This document shows, in pieces, positions 36,324 to 49,070 of a DNA stretch of 64,000 nucleotides. A model generated the notes under the pieces. The model saw only the letters and a list, made by a program, of their open reading frames with translations. It did no database searches and was not told the origin of the DNA. Position numbers and translations under genes: made by a program. Within the stretch, counting starts at the first letter, position 1; each line of letters begins with the position of its first letter. Origin of the DNA: Marasmius tenuissimus. Its lineage: Eukaryota > Basidiomycota > Agaricomycetes > Agaricales > Marasmiaceae. The stretch covers positions 1,240,001 through 1,304,000 of the forward strand of contig JAQOTA010000060.1 in the NCBI GenBank assembly GCA_029532415.1. The letters are read 5' to 3'.

Positions 36324-37550
36324 GAGGGTCGTAATGAAGGAAACAGCGTCGATGTCGCTCGGGATTTATGACAACAGCGAGTCAATAGACGTGCTCCACT
36401 CAATGAGAGAGAAAAGATGAGGGCGGTATGCTGAGAAGGCCAACTAAATCTTCTAACCGGCTTGGACGGCGATGGGTTCCAAATTGTTGTCATAGTTGAT
36501 CCTAGGCTTCGGGTCGAGTAAAGCGGCGTTGTCACACGTCAAATGAAACGGAAGCAGGGATCATTGAGAAGGTAAGTGGGGATCTGTATATAGGGATTAC
36601 CATTGGCCATGGGCCGCTCAGCGCTCAACTTAGGATCCATCGACTAAGGATCGCATTTGCCCTGTTCGTTGGAACTGGAAGAACAACCGAAAAGGGTTTG
36701 CTCTTGCTGCTAAGCCCGATCGCGAGTTCGGAGTCAGTTGAAAACGTCAAAGCATTTGAAGCTATTTTAAGCTAGCTCAACATACATTGCGTCACTGATG
36801 CAGAAGAGCATTGAGTCTGTCAGCTCACGCTGCTGGTAAAGCTGGGCGAACTCATCGATATTGTCATCAGCAGTTCGAGCGCTCCCAGGAATAAGTGCTA
36901 TGCATGGCCACCGGTCATGGGAGTCATGGAAGAGCCAGGACTGAGGACGAGCCTAAAATTAGAATGTGCGCGGTCATGTGACATATTCTGAGCACTAAGT
37001 CCAAGTCGTCAAGTCTAAGGTCAGGATTCAAGTAACTACACTATGCTATGATAATAAAACAAGTGTGCGATATCGTGGAAGAAACAAGGTGAAAAATATA
37101 GTGGAAGGATCGTGAGTGAATGCCAACAGTGCCAAAACATAAATGAGTAGTTGCGCGTAAGAGACGAGGAAATAAGGGCAAGATAAGAAAAACTAGACGA
37201 AGAAAATACGCGTACCGCTAATATACTGATACTGATACCAATGCTCAACGCCGAAAAGAAATAGAAGGGGTCGACGATGAGAGTTCAAGAACCTTCTGTC
37301 CGTTGCCCTCCGACTTGGATGCGATACGAGTCCGTTGATCGTTATCAAACGGTTTGGACAGAGAGCACGGCGGTTCCCTGTCCTGCTTTCACATTTCACA
37401 GCACCGTCTAGCGCTGCTCACGTGTAGAAGTAGTTCCTCAGGCCTCATGTCGCGTCGCTTTGTGATGACTGGGGACAGAGGGATCTGAAGCGTGGGAGGA
37501 TTTCTGAGTTTGAGTCACAACTTGTCAATGTATGTTCAACACTGGTCACC
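36324..37550. other. intergenic, no recognised gene
   Basis: This is the upstream region of the membrane-protein gene and of the Fic gene, which diverge from here. AT-rich stretches occur around 37030-37200. I see no gene, RNA or repeat. Confidence 0.5.
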
Positions 37551-38649
37551 ATGTTCCCCCAATTGAAGCATCGAATCGGCTGGCTTCGCTCCCGGGGCAC
37601 TCGTTTTATTGGACATGCGGCCAAACAACGAGAGCCTCTTCGATCTTACCAGCAGGCAAAGCAGGAAGATATACCCACCAGAATCACGAAGCTCGCGAAG
37701 TTTGGAAAGGTCAAGGTGGCCTTTGATTGTAATGAACAAGGTTATTTCACAGCTCACGAGGTCCATACAGCTGCTACTACCTCTACGACAAAGCTAACAC
37801 TCGACTAGGAGCACCACTCGATACTGCGAAGGATCGATGTCCTCAAGGCTTCCAAGATACTTCCTTTCGGACATGCCGTAGACGAATTGATCCCAGAATC
37901 GCACACCAGTCGGTTCACATTGAGAACAGCTCTCTCAGAGCATACGACAGCCTTATCATGGATGATCACCTCAAGACCACACTATCGACTTTTGGACCTA
38001 ACCACCATGCAAGCTTCTGAGCTCCTGCACGTCGATTTATCCGACCTTCGCTCGTTATATCCTCGCGACCCGGGCAACCAAGTCAATGAACTTCGTAATC
38101 ACCTCGTCGCCTGCCGCTGGCTCTCCAATCAGGCGAAGCTTGCCCCAGGCACCTCAGGGATCAGTGCAATCGAAATTTCTTCTCTTGCAACCCTTCTCGT
38201 CAAAGACACGGACTCTGAGCAACTCGTTCGTGACTCCAATGCCTCGGTAGACGGCGACTGCCGGTCGAAAGTGTCCACTATTGCTGCTAGGTCCGACGAG
38301 TGGAAAGTCTCTACTTCCATCAAGCGTTTCGTGCAGTGGAGAGATGTTACGCACAACAAGAGAAAATTACACTCTCATCTTTGCCTGGCAGGCACCGATA
38401 GAATTCCTCAACATCCACCCCTTCACAGACCCAGATGTCAATGGGCCAGTCAGTCGACTCCTTTTGTTGGACCACATGCTGCACCAAGGGTACCTACCCA
38501 TTGTGATAGTAGATCTGGAGCGAGAGGAGTACGTGCAGGCGGTCAGCCGTGCGCGGAAGGGCAATCCAGAAAGTTTCGTGCTGGCAGCCATTGTTACTCA
38601 GTTGGATGAACTTTGGGCATTCATTATAGATCAGTATATGGGACATTGA
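37551..38649 (+). CDS. Fic-fold protein with degenerate signature motif
   Basis: Fic proteins usually transfer AMP (or another nucleotide group) to hydroxyl side chains of target proteins. The model has three exons, 37551-37760, 37809-38345 and 38392-38649, about 334 residues with an open frame. The fold is recognised from APIEFLNIHPF and, after the motif, LLLLDHMLHQGYLPIVIVDL (helix plus beta hairpin), then EREEYVQAVSRARKGNPESF. The canonical motif HxFx(D/E)GNGRxxR is altered at 38416-38457: it reads HPFTDPDVNGPVSR, with extra residues in place of the first glycine and Pro in place of the catalytic-loop Arg. The third exon may instead be joined by a frameshift: the bases just before it in another frame also read like Fic sequence (FAWQ), and the proposed 46-base intron is short. 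Catalysis is therefore doubtful; this may be a decaying gene or a pseudoenzyme. Confidence 0.7.
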
Positions 38650-39345
38650 TGTTCAGTCAGCCCAGTGTATTCTCTTGTGCAGTCGATTGAAGTAGAAGTG
38701 TCGGTTTTCAATAAAATCAGAGTCTTTGCACCCTTCCTCTTTATTCCTGTTTTTCTGATTTATTAAATTACACAGGTCCTTCGTCCTCAGGAATGAATAC
38801 TCCCCTGTGTTAAGGTCAATGGGTTTCCCTTCGTAGACAGGTACAAAGTTACACTTGAGATGAAAGACGCGACAGTGTTGACATCGAGGAAGAAGATGGA
38901 GGATATGTTTCTCCCGATACAAATAAGATATGAGGAAACGCGTCAAACCATGGAGAATGTGAGGGTGAAGGAATGAAACCGTATTATTGCGCACGCTCTA
39001 CATTAGTATGTAACAGAGCGAGGGAAGGAGCAAAGGTGTAGTAAGTACAACAAGATTCGGTTTGCCGTTCAAACGTTCAACTGGCGCTTTTCGGATGCGA
39101 TGCTAAAATGAAAGGCGACGCAGTGATGGATGATGTGTAAACGCAATGAATGGTGGCCATGGACAAAGACGAGGAAGATCCAGAAAGAAAGAAAAAAGGA
39201 TAGAAGAAGCACCGTAGGAAAGGTAGAGAGAGTAGACCGACATTATACACACGTCCAGAAAGGAAACAACACATCTACAACAATTCCACAGATATACAGC
39301 GACAAGAAGGAAGAAAGAAGAGCAAACAGAGAAGAAACTGATCCA
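38650..39345. other. intergenic spacer
   Basis: This convergent spacer lies between the Fic gene and the RhoGEF gene. A minus-strand frame (38653-38994, 113 codons, His/Cys-rich) has no recognisable domain; it overlaps the expected 3' region of the Fic gene and I do not call it. Confidence 0.45.
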
Positions 39346-42300
39346 TCACCCAGCCCCCCACCCCTCCACAGGCTCCAGAAAACTGGCCAAAGCCCATCCA
39401 ACTTCCCGCTTTGCCTCACTCCGCGATACCCTTCGACACAGAAGCAAACAATCCTCCCCATCGTCCACATAAAGGGGCAGCTTTCGATGCAATCCCGGAT
39501 GCCCAGCCTCATGCAACACCTCGAATCTGTCCCCCTCGCCCAAAGTGAAAAACGGGAAGCCATGATACGAGACAGGCGCAGGAGGCCTACAAGGGTGTAT
39601 CACAACACACGTATATTTCGTTGGTGCCGTCGACCAGGATTCCGCTTGTTGTTGCGAAGACGTCTGGAATCGCGTAGTAGAGGACTGTACTGGCGTTGAA
39701 CGGGTAGAGGTCAACGAGGGCGTGTGTTGGTGATTATAGGTTGTAGTCGTAGTCGGTGTGGGTGTATACGCCGGTGGGCCATGCGAGGATCCCATATTCG
39801 CAGGTAACGACGCTCTCCCCTTTGAACTCGTAGGCCGGGGAGCCGTCGCTGTGGTTGTCGGTGTCGGAGTTGGCAGGGGCATCGGGGCGTCCCCCTTCGA
39901 AATCGACCTTGGAGCGCCAGTGCCCATTCCCCCAAACGTATCTTCAACACGCCTCTTCAAACTCCCTTTCCTCCCAAGTCTCCCTCTCTCCTTATCCTCC
40001 CTTTCCGAACGGAAGAAAAGCTCCTCGACAGGTACTACAGGCGAGGTATCCACCTTGGGTAAACCAAATGCGTACCTCTCTCCCTGGCCTTGTCCCTGCG
40101 TCTGTGTCTGCGTCTGTGGAGTCTGCTTGGGCAGCGGCATACTCCTCGTCCTCGGTAACGAAAACGAATTCCCAAAACCCATTATCACCGGCGGCGGGAA
40201 CAATTCGTCCCAGTCGTCTGCTCGTGGTCTCTGAGGTGTATGTGACGCAGGTAAGGGATGTCGATGGCTGTCGGTAGATTCACGTTTCCCTGTGCGGCCC
40301 GAGGAGCTCGTGTTGGACGTGTTGGTAGTAGCCATCGACGCGTCGCTCAATCCCCGCGCTCGTCGTGACGAGGACAACGAGCTCGTACTGGGCGATAACG
40401 GGTACGGCTGGGATATGTTATTGTGCGTCGGCTCGAGTGACGCCAGGACACTCGCTACCGCATTCGATGTTGTCCGTTTCATCGGCGGCGGCGACTTCTC
40501 CTTCTCCTTCTTCTCCTTCTTCTCCTTCTTCTCTTTCTTCTCTTTCTTTTCCTTTTCCTTTTCTTTCCAAGGTTCCTCCCTAACATTAACGAACTCCCCA
40601 ACTCTCTCGTCCCTGTCCTCCTTCCTCCCACTCACATACTTGAACCCCCCACGTCCACTGACGACACCCAGTCCCCTCACACCCTCATCGACATCCCCCC
40701 ACCTCTGCCTCCAAACACCGATAGTCTCCTCCCCGCCCCCGTTCATCTCTCCCTCAACCCTCAACATCTCCCAGAGCTCACCCCACCGATCCCGAACCCC
40801 CGCCCAATAAGCCACCTGAATCCCTCCAAACTTCCTCACAACACCCTCCATCCCACGACTCAACAACCTGATATAAACTGGCAACTCCTTCGCCAACTGA
40901 CCCCTCAACGCCAGATAACTCTCCGACGTCTCCAAAAGCGCAGCCGGCGGCCGGTTCTTATGCGACACCGTCATATTGAGAAGGTGATAATGGTACGGTT
41001 CCGTGTGTTGCATCGTTCGAATCAGTTTGACCGGCTGAGCGAGCGTGCTGAGGAGCTGTGCGAGGTCTTTGTATAAAATTTCGTTGATCTGGGATTCCAG
41101 GTCTGCCGAGAGTCCCAATAGACCTCCATCATGCGTTTGGGGATGAACGTTTTCCGACCCCTCAGGTGGAGGAGACACCGGAGGAACAAGTACCCCCTCG
41201 ATAACACCCAAGAACGCATCAAAAGCTTCACTCTCCAACTGCGATTCCCCTCCTCCCAGTCCGATAACCCTCGAAAACGCAAACGCCCACCCTCGCAAGT
41301 TGTAAGTGACAGCAGACGCGGCTTTCCCCCAATCCATAATGTTCTTCGCAAACTGCTGCGCAAACACTTCGATCCTCTTCAGCTCCCCAGCTAGCTTTTC
41401 CACCTTTTGCGCTTCCGCAGACGATGGGCCCTGCAACGACGAAGAAGACGACGTCGACGAAGGAGGAGCCAAGATAGTCCCACCACCCTCCAACTCGACC
41501 GGCTCTCCAGTCAAATCACCCAAGATTCCCCCAGAACCAGCATTACGTTTCAAACTCTTCATCTTCCCCAAATTCACACTGGTAGCAACCCCGATCCCAA
41601 TTCCCGATCCTTTCCTCATCTTGCTCCCGTGAGCACCGTCACTACCCATGAGGACCCCTCTAACGACTTCAGCTCTCCTCCTCTCCTCATTCACGTTCCT
41701 CGCGATCACTTCAACGCTCTCTTTCGCCTTCTTCAAGTTCGCTAGATCGGTATGGGTTTCCGGTGTGGCCTCGATGATCGCGCTCAACAATAAAGGGTAT
41801 TTGAGCAGCCTTTGTACGGGTTTGATCAAGAGCGAGTGGAGATCCCATGCGTGGGAGACAGAGGTGGAGTATGCCCGGGTTTGTTCAAAGTAGGACGATA
41901 AGGCGGGTGTTTTGGGAAGGTTCTGGAGGTGTTCGTCGGCAGAGGATTGACGGGTGATGTATGTTTTGTAAGGGCGTTCTAAAATTGGAATCTACACAAA
42001 GACAATGAGGGGGATGCTGTTTGTTAGAAAAAAGCTGTATGGAGGAAGGTGGCCCCGCCCCCGTTGTACTCACAATTTCCAAGAACAACTTTCCTACAGA
42101 ATCTTCTCCGATGCCGCCTTCGATGGTAGAGCCTAAAGCTTTCTCGAGCTGGTTGGAGAAGGTATCGCTGAAATGGGCGAGCTCAACAATGTTATTGAAG
42201 ATGACTCTAGCGTCTTCCGCTGTCATTGGATTTGTTGGATTCGAAGAGGAAGTCGATGGAGTGGAACCAGAACCATTAGTTGTGGGTGGTGTGGATGTAC

Positions 42301-43097
42301 CCGTACCCGTACTCGACGGAGGAAGTGGTATTAACGTCGGTTGACCTACAAACACAAACAAGTATCGAAAAATCAGAATCTTTCGCCCGAGAAAACTGTC
42401 ATGAAAAAGTCCACTCACCCAAAGCCAATGGGATGTAAACCTCCTTTACCAATGCCAAATCGGACGCGTAGGCTCTCTCCGACGCCAACAACTCCAACAA
42501 AGCATGCTGGCGTTTGCTCAGCGGTGCCGGTGCCTTTTCAGCTTCCTTGACGGTAGTGGCGACTGCTGCCTCTTCCTGAACCTTTGATTCGTCCACGCTA
42601 GACATGGTCCTGTGTTCGTGCTCGTGTTCGTCGTCTTCTGAAGAGGGCGGTGTAGGCAATTTGGCACTAAGACCGAACAATGACTCTGAGATGGACGAAG
42701 TGGTGCTCGTCGTCGAATCAGCGCTCAAGCGTGGATCTTGACTCGGGAAAACTAGGGATGTAGGAGATGGAGATACTGGTGTTAATATGGACGCTGGATT
42801 GGAGTACCGTATCGAGGGTCTCAACGGCGAGCGTGCTGGGATTGATGGGGGTGCTGGTGACTGGGGTACTGGAATCGGCGAAGTGGCTGTGATAGGTGTG
42901 TTAGGCGAGTGAGGAGGACTTTGGGAGCTGGCCCTGCTAGCGATTACGAGCTTCAAGTCCAAGTCTGGTGGAGGACGTGTTATACCCACGCGGCGGGAAC
43001 GAGGCGAAGGTGAGGAGGAAATCAAAGGTGAGATTATGTCTGACGAGAGTTCTGGCCCAATCGACGTCGACTCGGATACGGATTCGGACAGGGACAT
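39346..43097 (-). CDS. Dbl-family Rho guanine nucleotide exchange factor
   Basis: This is a large regulator of about 1198 residues that activates Rho/Cdc42 GTPases. Exons on the minus strand are 43097-42419, 42345-42074 and 41991-39346. The N-terminal 190 residues are low-complexity Ser/Pro. The DH domain starts at QHALLELLASERAYASDLAL, continues through FNNIVELAHFSDTFSNQLEK and PYKTYITRQSSADEHLQNLP, and carries the conserved block LLIKPVQRLLKYPLLLSAII. After it comes a helical region (KVEKLAGELKRIEVFAQQFA...) and a central part compatible with a BAR-like domain, as in Tuba-type GEFs. Then follow a charged Lys/Glu run, a long Ser/Pro/Thr linker, and a C-terminal SH3-like region (CVVIHPCRPP to GWALASFLEPVEG). 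No PH domain is evident. The DH domain is certain; BAR and SH3 are inferences from order and length. Confidence 0.9.
40494..40568 (-). repeat. imperfect CTTCTC repeat coding for Lys/Glu run
   Basis: A pyrimidine-rich tract inside the RhoGEF coding region encodes alternating Lys and Glu (KEKKEKKEKK-type). It is in frame, so changes in unit number would alter only the length of the charged linker. Confidence 0.75.
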
Positions 43098-46000
43098 TGC
43101 CTGCCCGAACGAACGTTACTAAAAGGTCAGAACAGCGTGCACGAATAGGACGGAGGTTTCCAGCCGTACCTTTTCGCTCTACCTCCCAGCCCTACAGCTC
43201 TGCAACTCTATACAGTAACCCCTTTTACGAGAGCGTTAATTGTTGTTTGCGTCTTGCCCGGGAGCAACTTGTGTGTGCAGCTTGATACAAGGGATCAGAG
43301 AACGACAGCAACGACGAAGAGGGGCAAGTTGAAGAGAGCTAACGGGTATCACACTGTCCACACTTCCCTCCCCACATTGACATCCAATTTTCAACAGTCA
43401 TGGGGCCCTTTTCTATAAATGGTAACTTGCCCTTTTTTTCTTCGGCCCGGTGAAACTTCCGGAGAGCCGTTCGGCGTTTATCCGTCCCGTTCTCGTTGTC
43501 CCTATCATTCTCCCTCGATTCTCCCTCCCTGTGCTAAGAGGTAAGAGGTAAGCCTGCGGGGTCCCCTTAGGAGCTGCAGGGGTCCGTAGCTTGTGCGTGG
43601 GCTAGGGTAGTCGCACACTACGGCACAGATACGACCACTAACGCTTTGAGCTGACGGCGAGCTGACGATATCCCGCACACAGTTCCTCGGGAGATCCTAT
43701 TAGTCGCCTCGACGCCGATTTCAATTCATTTCCGTTCCCTTTATTAAAACTCCAGCGGGCGCATGTCACCTTGACGAGAGGCGTCCAAACGACAGATATG
43801 CTCTGCAGTCTAGAGAAAGAAGAAAAAGCTCGTTGCTGGTGTCTGGTTGCTGGGAGACAAAGTCGACATGACAGTTCGAGCTTTTTTGTCAGTCTTTCTT
43901 TTATGTACGTCTCAGTTCCATATCCTTTTTGTTTCTTCTCGAGACCTCGGAGGTAATTTTTCTGTCAGGGATCACCTGTTCCGTTGACGTGGTTTTGGAT
44001 CGATCCGAGTTACTGGTCAAAGCTAACGAGACTGCGCAACGGGAATGAAAGTCCTTGGTGCTTAGACCCCGTCGACGCGTACGCGTTATTTGTTCAGCAA
44101 ATAATACGTACTCTCCGGTTTGCGACCGGCGAGTACAATATTTCTCTTTTATGGCTTCTCCGGCTCCCTGATTCACTGTGTCTTCAGCTTCTACGGCAGA
44201 GCTAAAGCTGTTCATGAAAATCGAACTGTCTTACGCACACGCTAGGTCAATACTCACCGACAAGCCACGGTATACTTCTGCCGCGCCTTGGACTTTCCCC
44301 GGGCGTTTGATTGGCCAAGCAATATTCGGAGTAGCCGACATCTCCATCGGTCACGACTTCCTTTTCCTGTCAATGAGCCTCATTTCTCATTCCCTCATCC
44401 CCACCAGGAAGAAAACATATGCTTTTTTCGATTTAACATTTTGCATGTGTTCGCAAGCTTCCTTCAACAGACAACTTCATCTTGATGAACCATCATACCT
44501 CTTACCTCTTACAACCGATCCATCCTGGACTCCGACTTATTCCTTCCTGACTAAGACTTGTTCTCTGGTATCTAGCTCTTCGGGACCGTGTCGCACTTTT
44601 CCTGAGAATCTCGAGACTCGGAGGTTCATATACCGAATTTCGACGATCCGGCTATGCATATGTTTGTACGGTCCATGAGATCCAGGATACCGAAAGACTC
44701 CAACTGAGACGGCACCGTCCCACGAGACTCGGATGATTACCCTGTGAATCTGCGCAATCTCAGCTTGCAATCGACCTCCAAGTTTCAAACTCAATTGGGG
44801 CCACGAAACGCGAGTGGAAATGTCTATTGGGTACCTTGCCTTTTCTTGACGATGAGCCTCGTCTCTCCCCCAATTTCATTGTCAAGTGTCTCTCCCCCCT
44901 TTTCATAATCAACGCCAAGCCAGAGACCAAGCCATATCCATATCCCCCTTCTGATATCTGAAGTCGGTATCCATGAACGTCGACAGTCATATGGTCCGGC
45001 GAGATAGTCTTTCGATTTAGACGTTGAACACATGCTTCCTCGGTCAACTGTTTACTGCGCGCATGTTTTTTTTTAGAAATCCAGTGTGTACACAGTTTAA
45101 TGGATTGACGCCCTCGGTCCTCATAGTAGACGTTGACAAGAAACGACAGCTCGTTATTTTTCCTACTCAAGTTCCTAAAGCTTCATTGATCACCACCGCG
45201 CGTTTTAGAACCCCCCGCCGTGTCTCGCTGGGCCGCTCACACCGATTCCTTGTCACAGCAAGATTCAAAATCACCTGGAATATCGACCATACGCTCTCCT
45301 GAGAGTCAATTTGCAGGACTTAATTAATTGACGCGCCGTTCTAGGTCCCAGGCATCGTTTCAATTTGCATGAATTGAATCACAAAAATCTATGCATATGA
45401 GTTCGACGACGCTAGTAGGTCTCTCCACATGCTTCATTCATTCTTTTTTTTACACCTGACTGGTGGCTGCCAGTGATCCTGCTGTTTCCCGGGTGTAAGT
45501 GGGCTCTCAAATTTCCTAGCCACCTATACAGCTGGGCGTGAATATTATTTTTGCACAGAAATATGCCAGAAAAAATATGACACCTCACAGTTCAACACAT
45601 ATTCAGGCTGAAAATATTTGAAATCGAATTGAATTCCGCATATTTGGCAGTAAAAATACTCACCGGAAAGCAAGGCGTCATACTTCTGCTTCATATCCCA
45701 CAACAAAATCAGTCTTCGCCCCAGCTGTGCTACACCAGACGATGCGGGGGTGGCTGTGGGACACGGGGACCCCAGCATGGGATGATAGTTTCGCAAATTC
45801 AAAACTTTCAGCCATTGAGTTGAGATGTGTACCGGTCCAGGAACTCGGCGGGAGATCCGAGAAGCGGTGCCACTAAATCTGCCAAGTGCTCGAGCCTGCT
45901 GCCACCACAGTACAGTAGTGCAAGCTAGAAGAAGCTGCACCGATCATGATTCGGAGCTTGAGGCGAGAGCTAGATCGCGGGCTGAAGTGGGGTGAGTATC

Positions 46001-46877
46001 GGTACGCAGCACTACTCTGTAGAGGTCCAACTTCTAGCGCCTGAGGCCGCAAGTGCTGCGGCTTTTTACTCGAAATCCCAGCGGCTTCCCTGACACGGTT
46101 CTGACTTCATCGTTTGATATAAAGGATACGGCTGTGAGCACCGAACTTTGCTCCAATGAGTCTTTCTATTAGACGATGTGTTCCGGGGACATAGTAACCC
46201 AAGGTGTCAGTAACTTGTACTATGTACTTAGGTACGAGTGCGTGTGAAAGCCACGGAAAGTTCCGATGGTTTTGTTGGTTTGAAGGGGGTTCACAATGTG
46301 CGTTCTGAGCCCTTTTCAAACAAGAATGGTCGCCCAGAACAGACTACGCAGCATCATCCGAAAGACTCGGAGGAACGCTTCCATTCAAGGTACTGACTGC
46401 AGTTATTATTCGACTATCGGGTCCCGCTAAACCCCGAAAAACGATCGGACGACGACTTTGGGGATGAACTTCGGTCAACGCTTTGACTCAATATTTCCAA
46501 GAAATCCCCCTTTGGTCAAACGAACGTAGGTGGGTTGTAAATTAGAGTAAGGATATTGCCGAAACGTCGGGGACCTTGGGGAGGTCGGGTTTGAAGCCTA
46601 GAGATGATTTCATGGAATCAGATTTTTCTACTGCAAACTATATCAAGGCTGAATTAGAGACGTAACTTCAATGCAGCTGGAATGGTCTCTCCGTATGCGT
46701 CACCCGCACTGTATGACGAGATGCGGCTTGGACTTCTAGCGATGACGAGGAAGGGTCGGAGTGTAGGGTTATGACAGCCTGAGAGGGGGAAAGAGAGCCC
46801 TGAGGGAGGTATTAAAAAGGTCTTACAGCTTTATCGTCGCGTTCCCCAGTTGCGCTCCAAAAAAACTTGCAACGGCC
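43098..46877. other. gene-poor interval between RhoGEF and OYE
   Basis: This 3.8 kb stretch begins with the upstream region of the RhoGEF gene and ends with the promoter of the old yellow enzyme gene. Several frames of 100-170 codons occur (for example 44178-44678 plus, 45545-45940 minus), but none shows a domain or plausible exon chain. No RNA gene or repeat array is recognised. Confidence 0.45.
46810..46818 (+). promoter_or_regulatory. TATA-like box of the OYE gene
   Basis: TATTAAAAA lies 60 bases before the ATG at 46878, followed by a short leader. The position fits a core promoter; this is motif evidence only. Confidence 0.4.
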
Positions 46878-48434
46878 ATGACCATAAACACTACGACCTC
46901 CTCTCAACCTCTACCTCCGACTCAACCCAAGAACCGCCTGTTCGACCCCATCAAACTAGGCGACCTCACACTCTCTCACCGAATCGTCCATGGACCCCTC
47001 CAACGGTTTCGTTCAGACGAAAACCACGTCCCAATCGTCCCCCTCATGAAGGAATACTACTCCCAACGGGCAAGCAAGCCCGGGACATTCATGATAACAG
47101 AATCGACTTACATTCATCCCCGAGCGGCTGGGATGAAACATACCCCCGGGATATGGTCAGATGAACAGATTGCTGCATGGAAAGACGTACGTAGGCCATC
47201 ATCATTGTCGATGTCTTCTCCCCGTTGCTGTGTGATATTGAGCTGCCACGGACTCATCACGGTTTATTGTTTTTTTTTTTACCCTCTCCCTCTACCACTC
47301 CCCAGATCGTTCATGCAGTCCATGAAAAAGGATCATATATTTTCCTCCAGATGTGGGCTCTTGGTCGTGCAGCGAAACCCGAGGATATGCTGAGCCAGGA
47401 CCGAGACTCCTCCTGCGACGAGAAGCCTGAGACTTACCCATATGTCTCGTCCTCCAACATTCCCATATCCTGGCGTCCGTCCGACTCCCCGCACCCGCGT
47501 CCTCTAAACGAAACCGAGATTAGAGAATACACGCACCTGTTTGCTGATGCAGCCAAGAACGCCGTACACAAGGCCGGATTTGATGGGGTGGAAGTACACG
47601 GTGCGAACGGATACCTGATCGAACAGTTCTTGAAGGAGTCGTGTAACAACCGAACGGACGAGTATGGTGGGAGTCCGGAGAAGAGAGCGAGGTTTGCGCT
47701 TGAGGTGATTGAGGCGGTTGTGAAAGCCGTAGGACCGAGGAAAGTTGGGGTGAGGTTGAGTCCTTGGAATACGTTCCAAGGTGAGTGGGCACATACATCT
47801 AACGTTTGTTGCTGGTGCTCGAGAGACGAACTGGACTGAAAGCTGACTTTGGAGTTCTGCTTTGTGTACGACTAGATACAAGGGACGAGGACCCCACACC
47901 GACGTATTCGTATCTGGTGAAAGAGCTAAGAAAAGACCATCCGAACCTCGCGTATATTCATGTCGTTGATCCGCGAATCGACGGGGTCACAGAAGTTGAT
48001 CCCGGAACGCGGAGTAATGACTTCATCCGGGAGATATGGAGTGGCGCTACCAAAAATGAAGACGAGGGAACAGATGAAGGACGACAATTCACCTTAATCA
48101 CAGCGGGAAGCTTCTCCGACATAGCTTCTGAGGTGGTGGACCTTCCGGATGACGCGATCACCCGGAAAGGCGATCTCATGGCGTTTGGAAGGTGGTTTAT
48201 AACAAATGTACGTGAATACCTTTCTTTCTGATTGCTTTGTGTGTTGATACTAGAAATACCGGATGGTTCAAAAAGCCCGACCTACCGTATCGGCTGCAAA
48301 ACAAAATTCCTCTTACACCGTACGATAGGTCGAAGTTCTATATTCATGGAAGTCGCGATCCGAAGTGGTACACAGATTATCCTTTCGTTCGGAGAGGGAA
48401 GAACAAGGAGAACGGCGGAGCGACCCGAAACTAG
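46878..48434 (+). CDS. old yellow enzyme, NADH:flavin oxidoreductase
   Basis: This is an FMN-dependent ene-reductase that reduces activated double bonds with NAD(P)H. It has about 424 residues in four exons: 46878-47186, 47306-47780, 47876-48207 and 48276-48434. Family marks are LFDPIKLGDLTLSHRIVHGP (FMN-binding strand), FMITESTYIHPRAAG, QMWALGRAA, and the active-site HGANGYLIEQFL with the His201/Asn204 pair and Tyr206. These are followed by SCNNRTDEYGG, VGVRLSPWNTFQ, ITAGSF (FMN phosphate site), GDLMAFGRWFITNPDLPYRL and the C-terminal YTDYPF. The last acceptor used (48275) gives the expected NPDLP junction; a nearer AG at 48253 would break the frame. The residue normally Thr in the 'APLTRFR' segment is Gln here (GPLQRFR). 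It may act in secondary metabolism or detoxification, but no cluster genes surround it. Confidence 0.93.
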
Positions 48435-49070
48435 AGGTCTTTGTCAGTGTCTGTGATGTGGCGGCGTGTTTTCAGGCGTGCACCCACAAGAGTAGACTAT
48501 ACCAGTCCAAGTTTTGCTTCCAAAGCCGTCTTTCCCCTGGCCGCGGCGTCATTCGTAGTGCCTTTATCTAAGTACTCTTTGATGGTTATTAGTAATTTTG
48601 GTTTCGCAGTGATCACAGAGAATTGAACGAAGGAACAACGACTCTGCAACGAAATAAAACCCACGCTACAAATCACTCACTGTCGGGTCAGGTCCTACCA
48701 GGCTCACACAGGCATAAGAAACATCGGAGAGAGCACATACCATCAAAGGTACTGAATGATGATCGAGTGCAGGAAGAGGGGCAATCCTGAGACCACTTCT
48801 ACATGTCGTGGAATAGAGGGAAGCCTCAGCTGCAGTTGCCAATGACTCGTGTGAATTTTGATGCACAAGCCGAGGAGAGCCGAAACGCTCTTGATCCATA
48901 TCCACGAACATCGGTATGCATCAGTCTTCAATTGCCCTCGTCTACATCTCGTATCCTTCTCTATAATCATACTTTGAGTCTCGTGCCATCTTGATGTTCC
49001 CAGCGCTGGCCTCAGTGCAACTTGTGAGCGGGCTCTTACCTCAAATTGACAGGAATTGAACATTGAAGCG
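48435..49070. other. 3' flank of OYE gene, no recognised gene
   Basis: This is the downstream flank of the old yellow enzyme gene, leading to the left end of the 703-base inverted-repeat element. Nothing coding is recognised. Confidence 0.5.

Noticed and set aside
44178..44678. 166-codon open frame on the plus strand
   Set aside because: Composition is Ser/Leu/Phe-rich as expected from pyrimidine-rich DNA; no domain and no exon partners.
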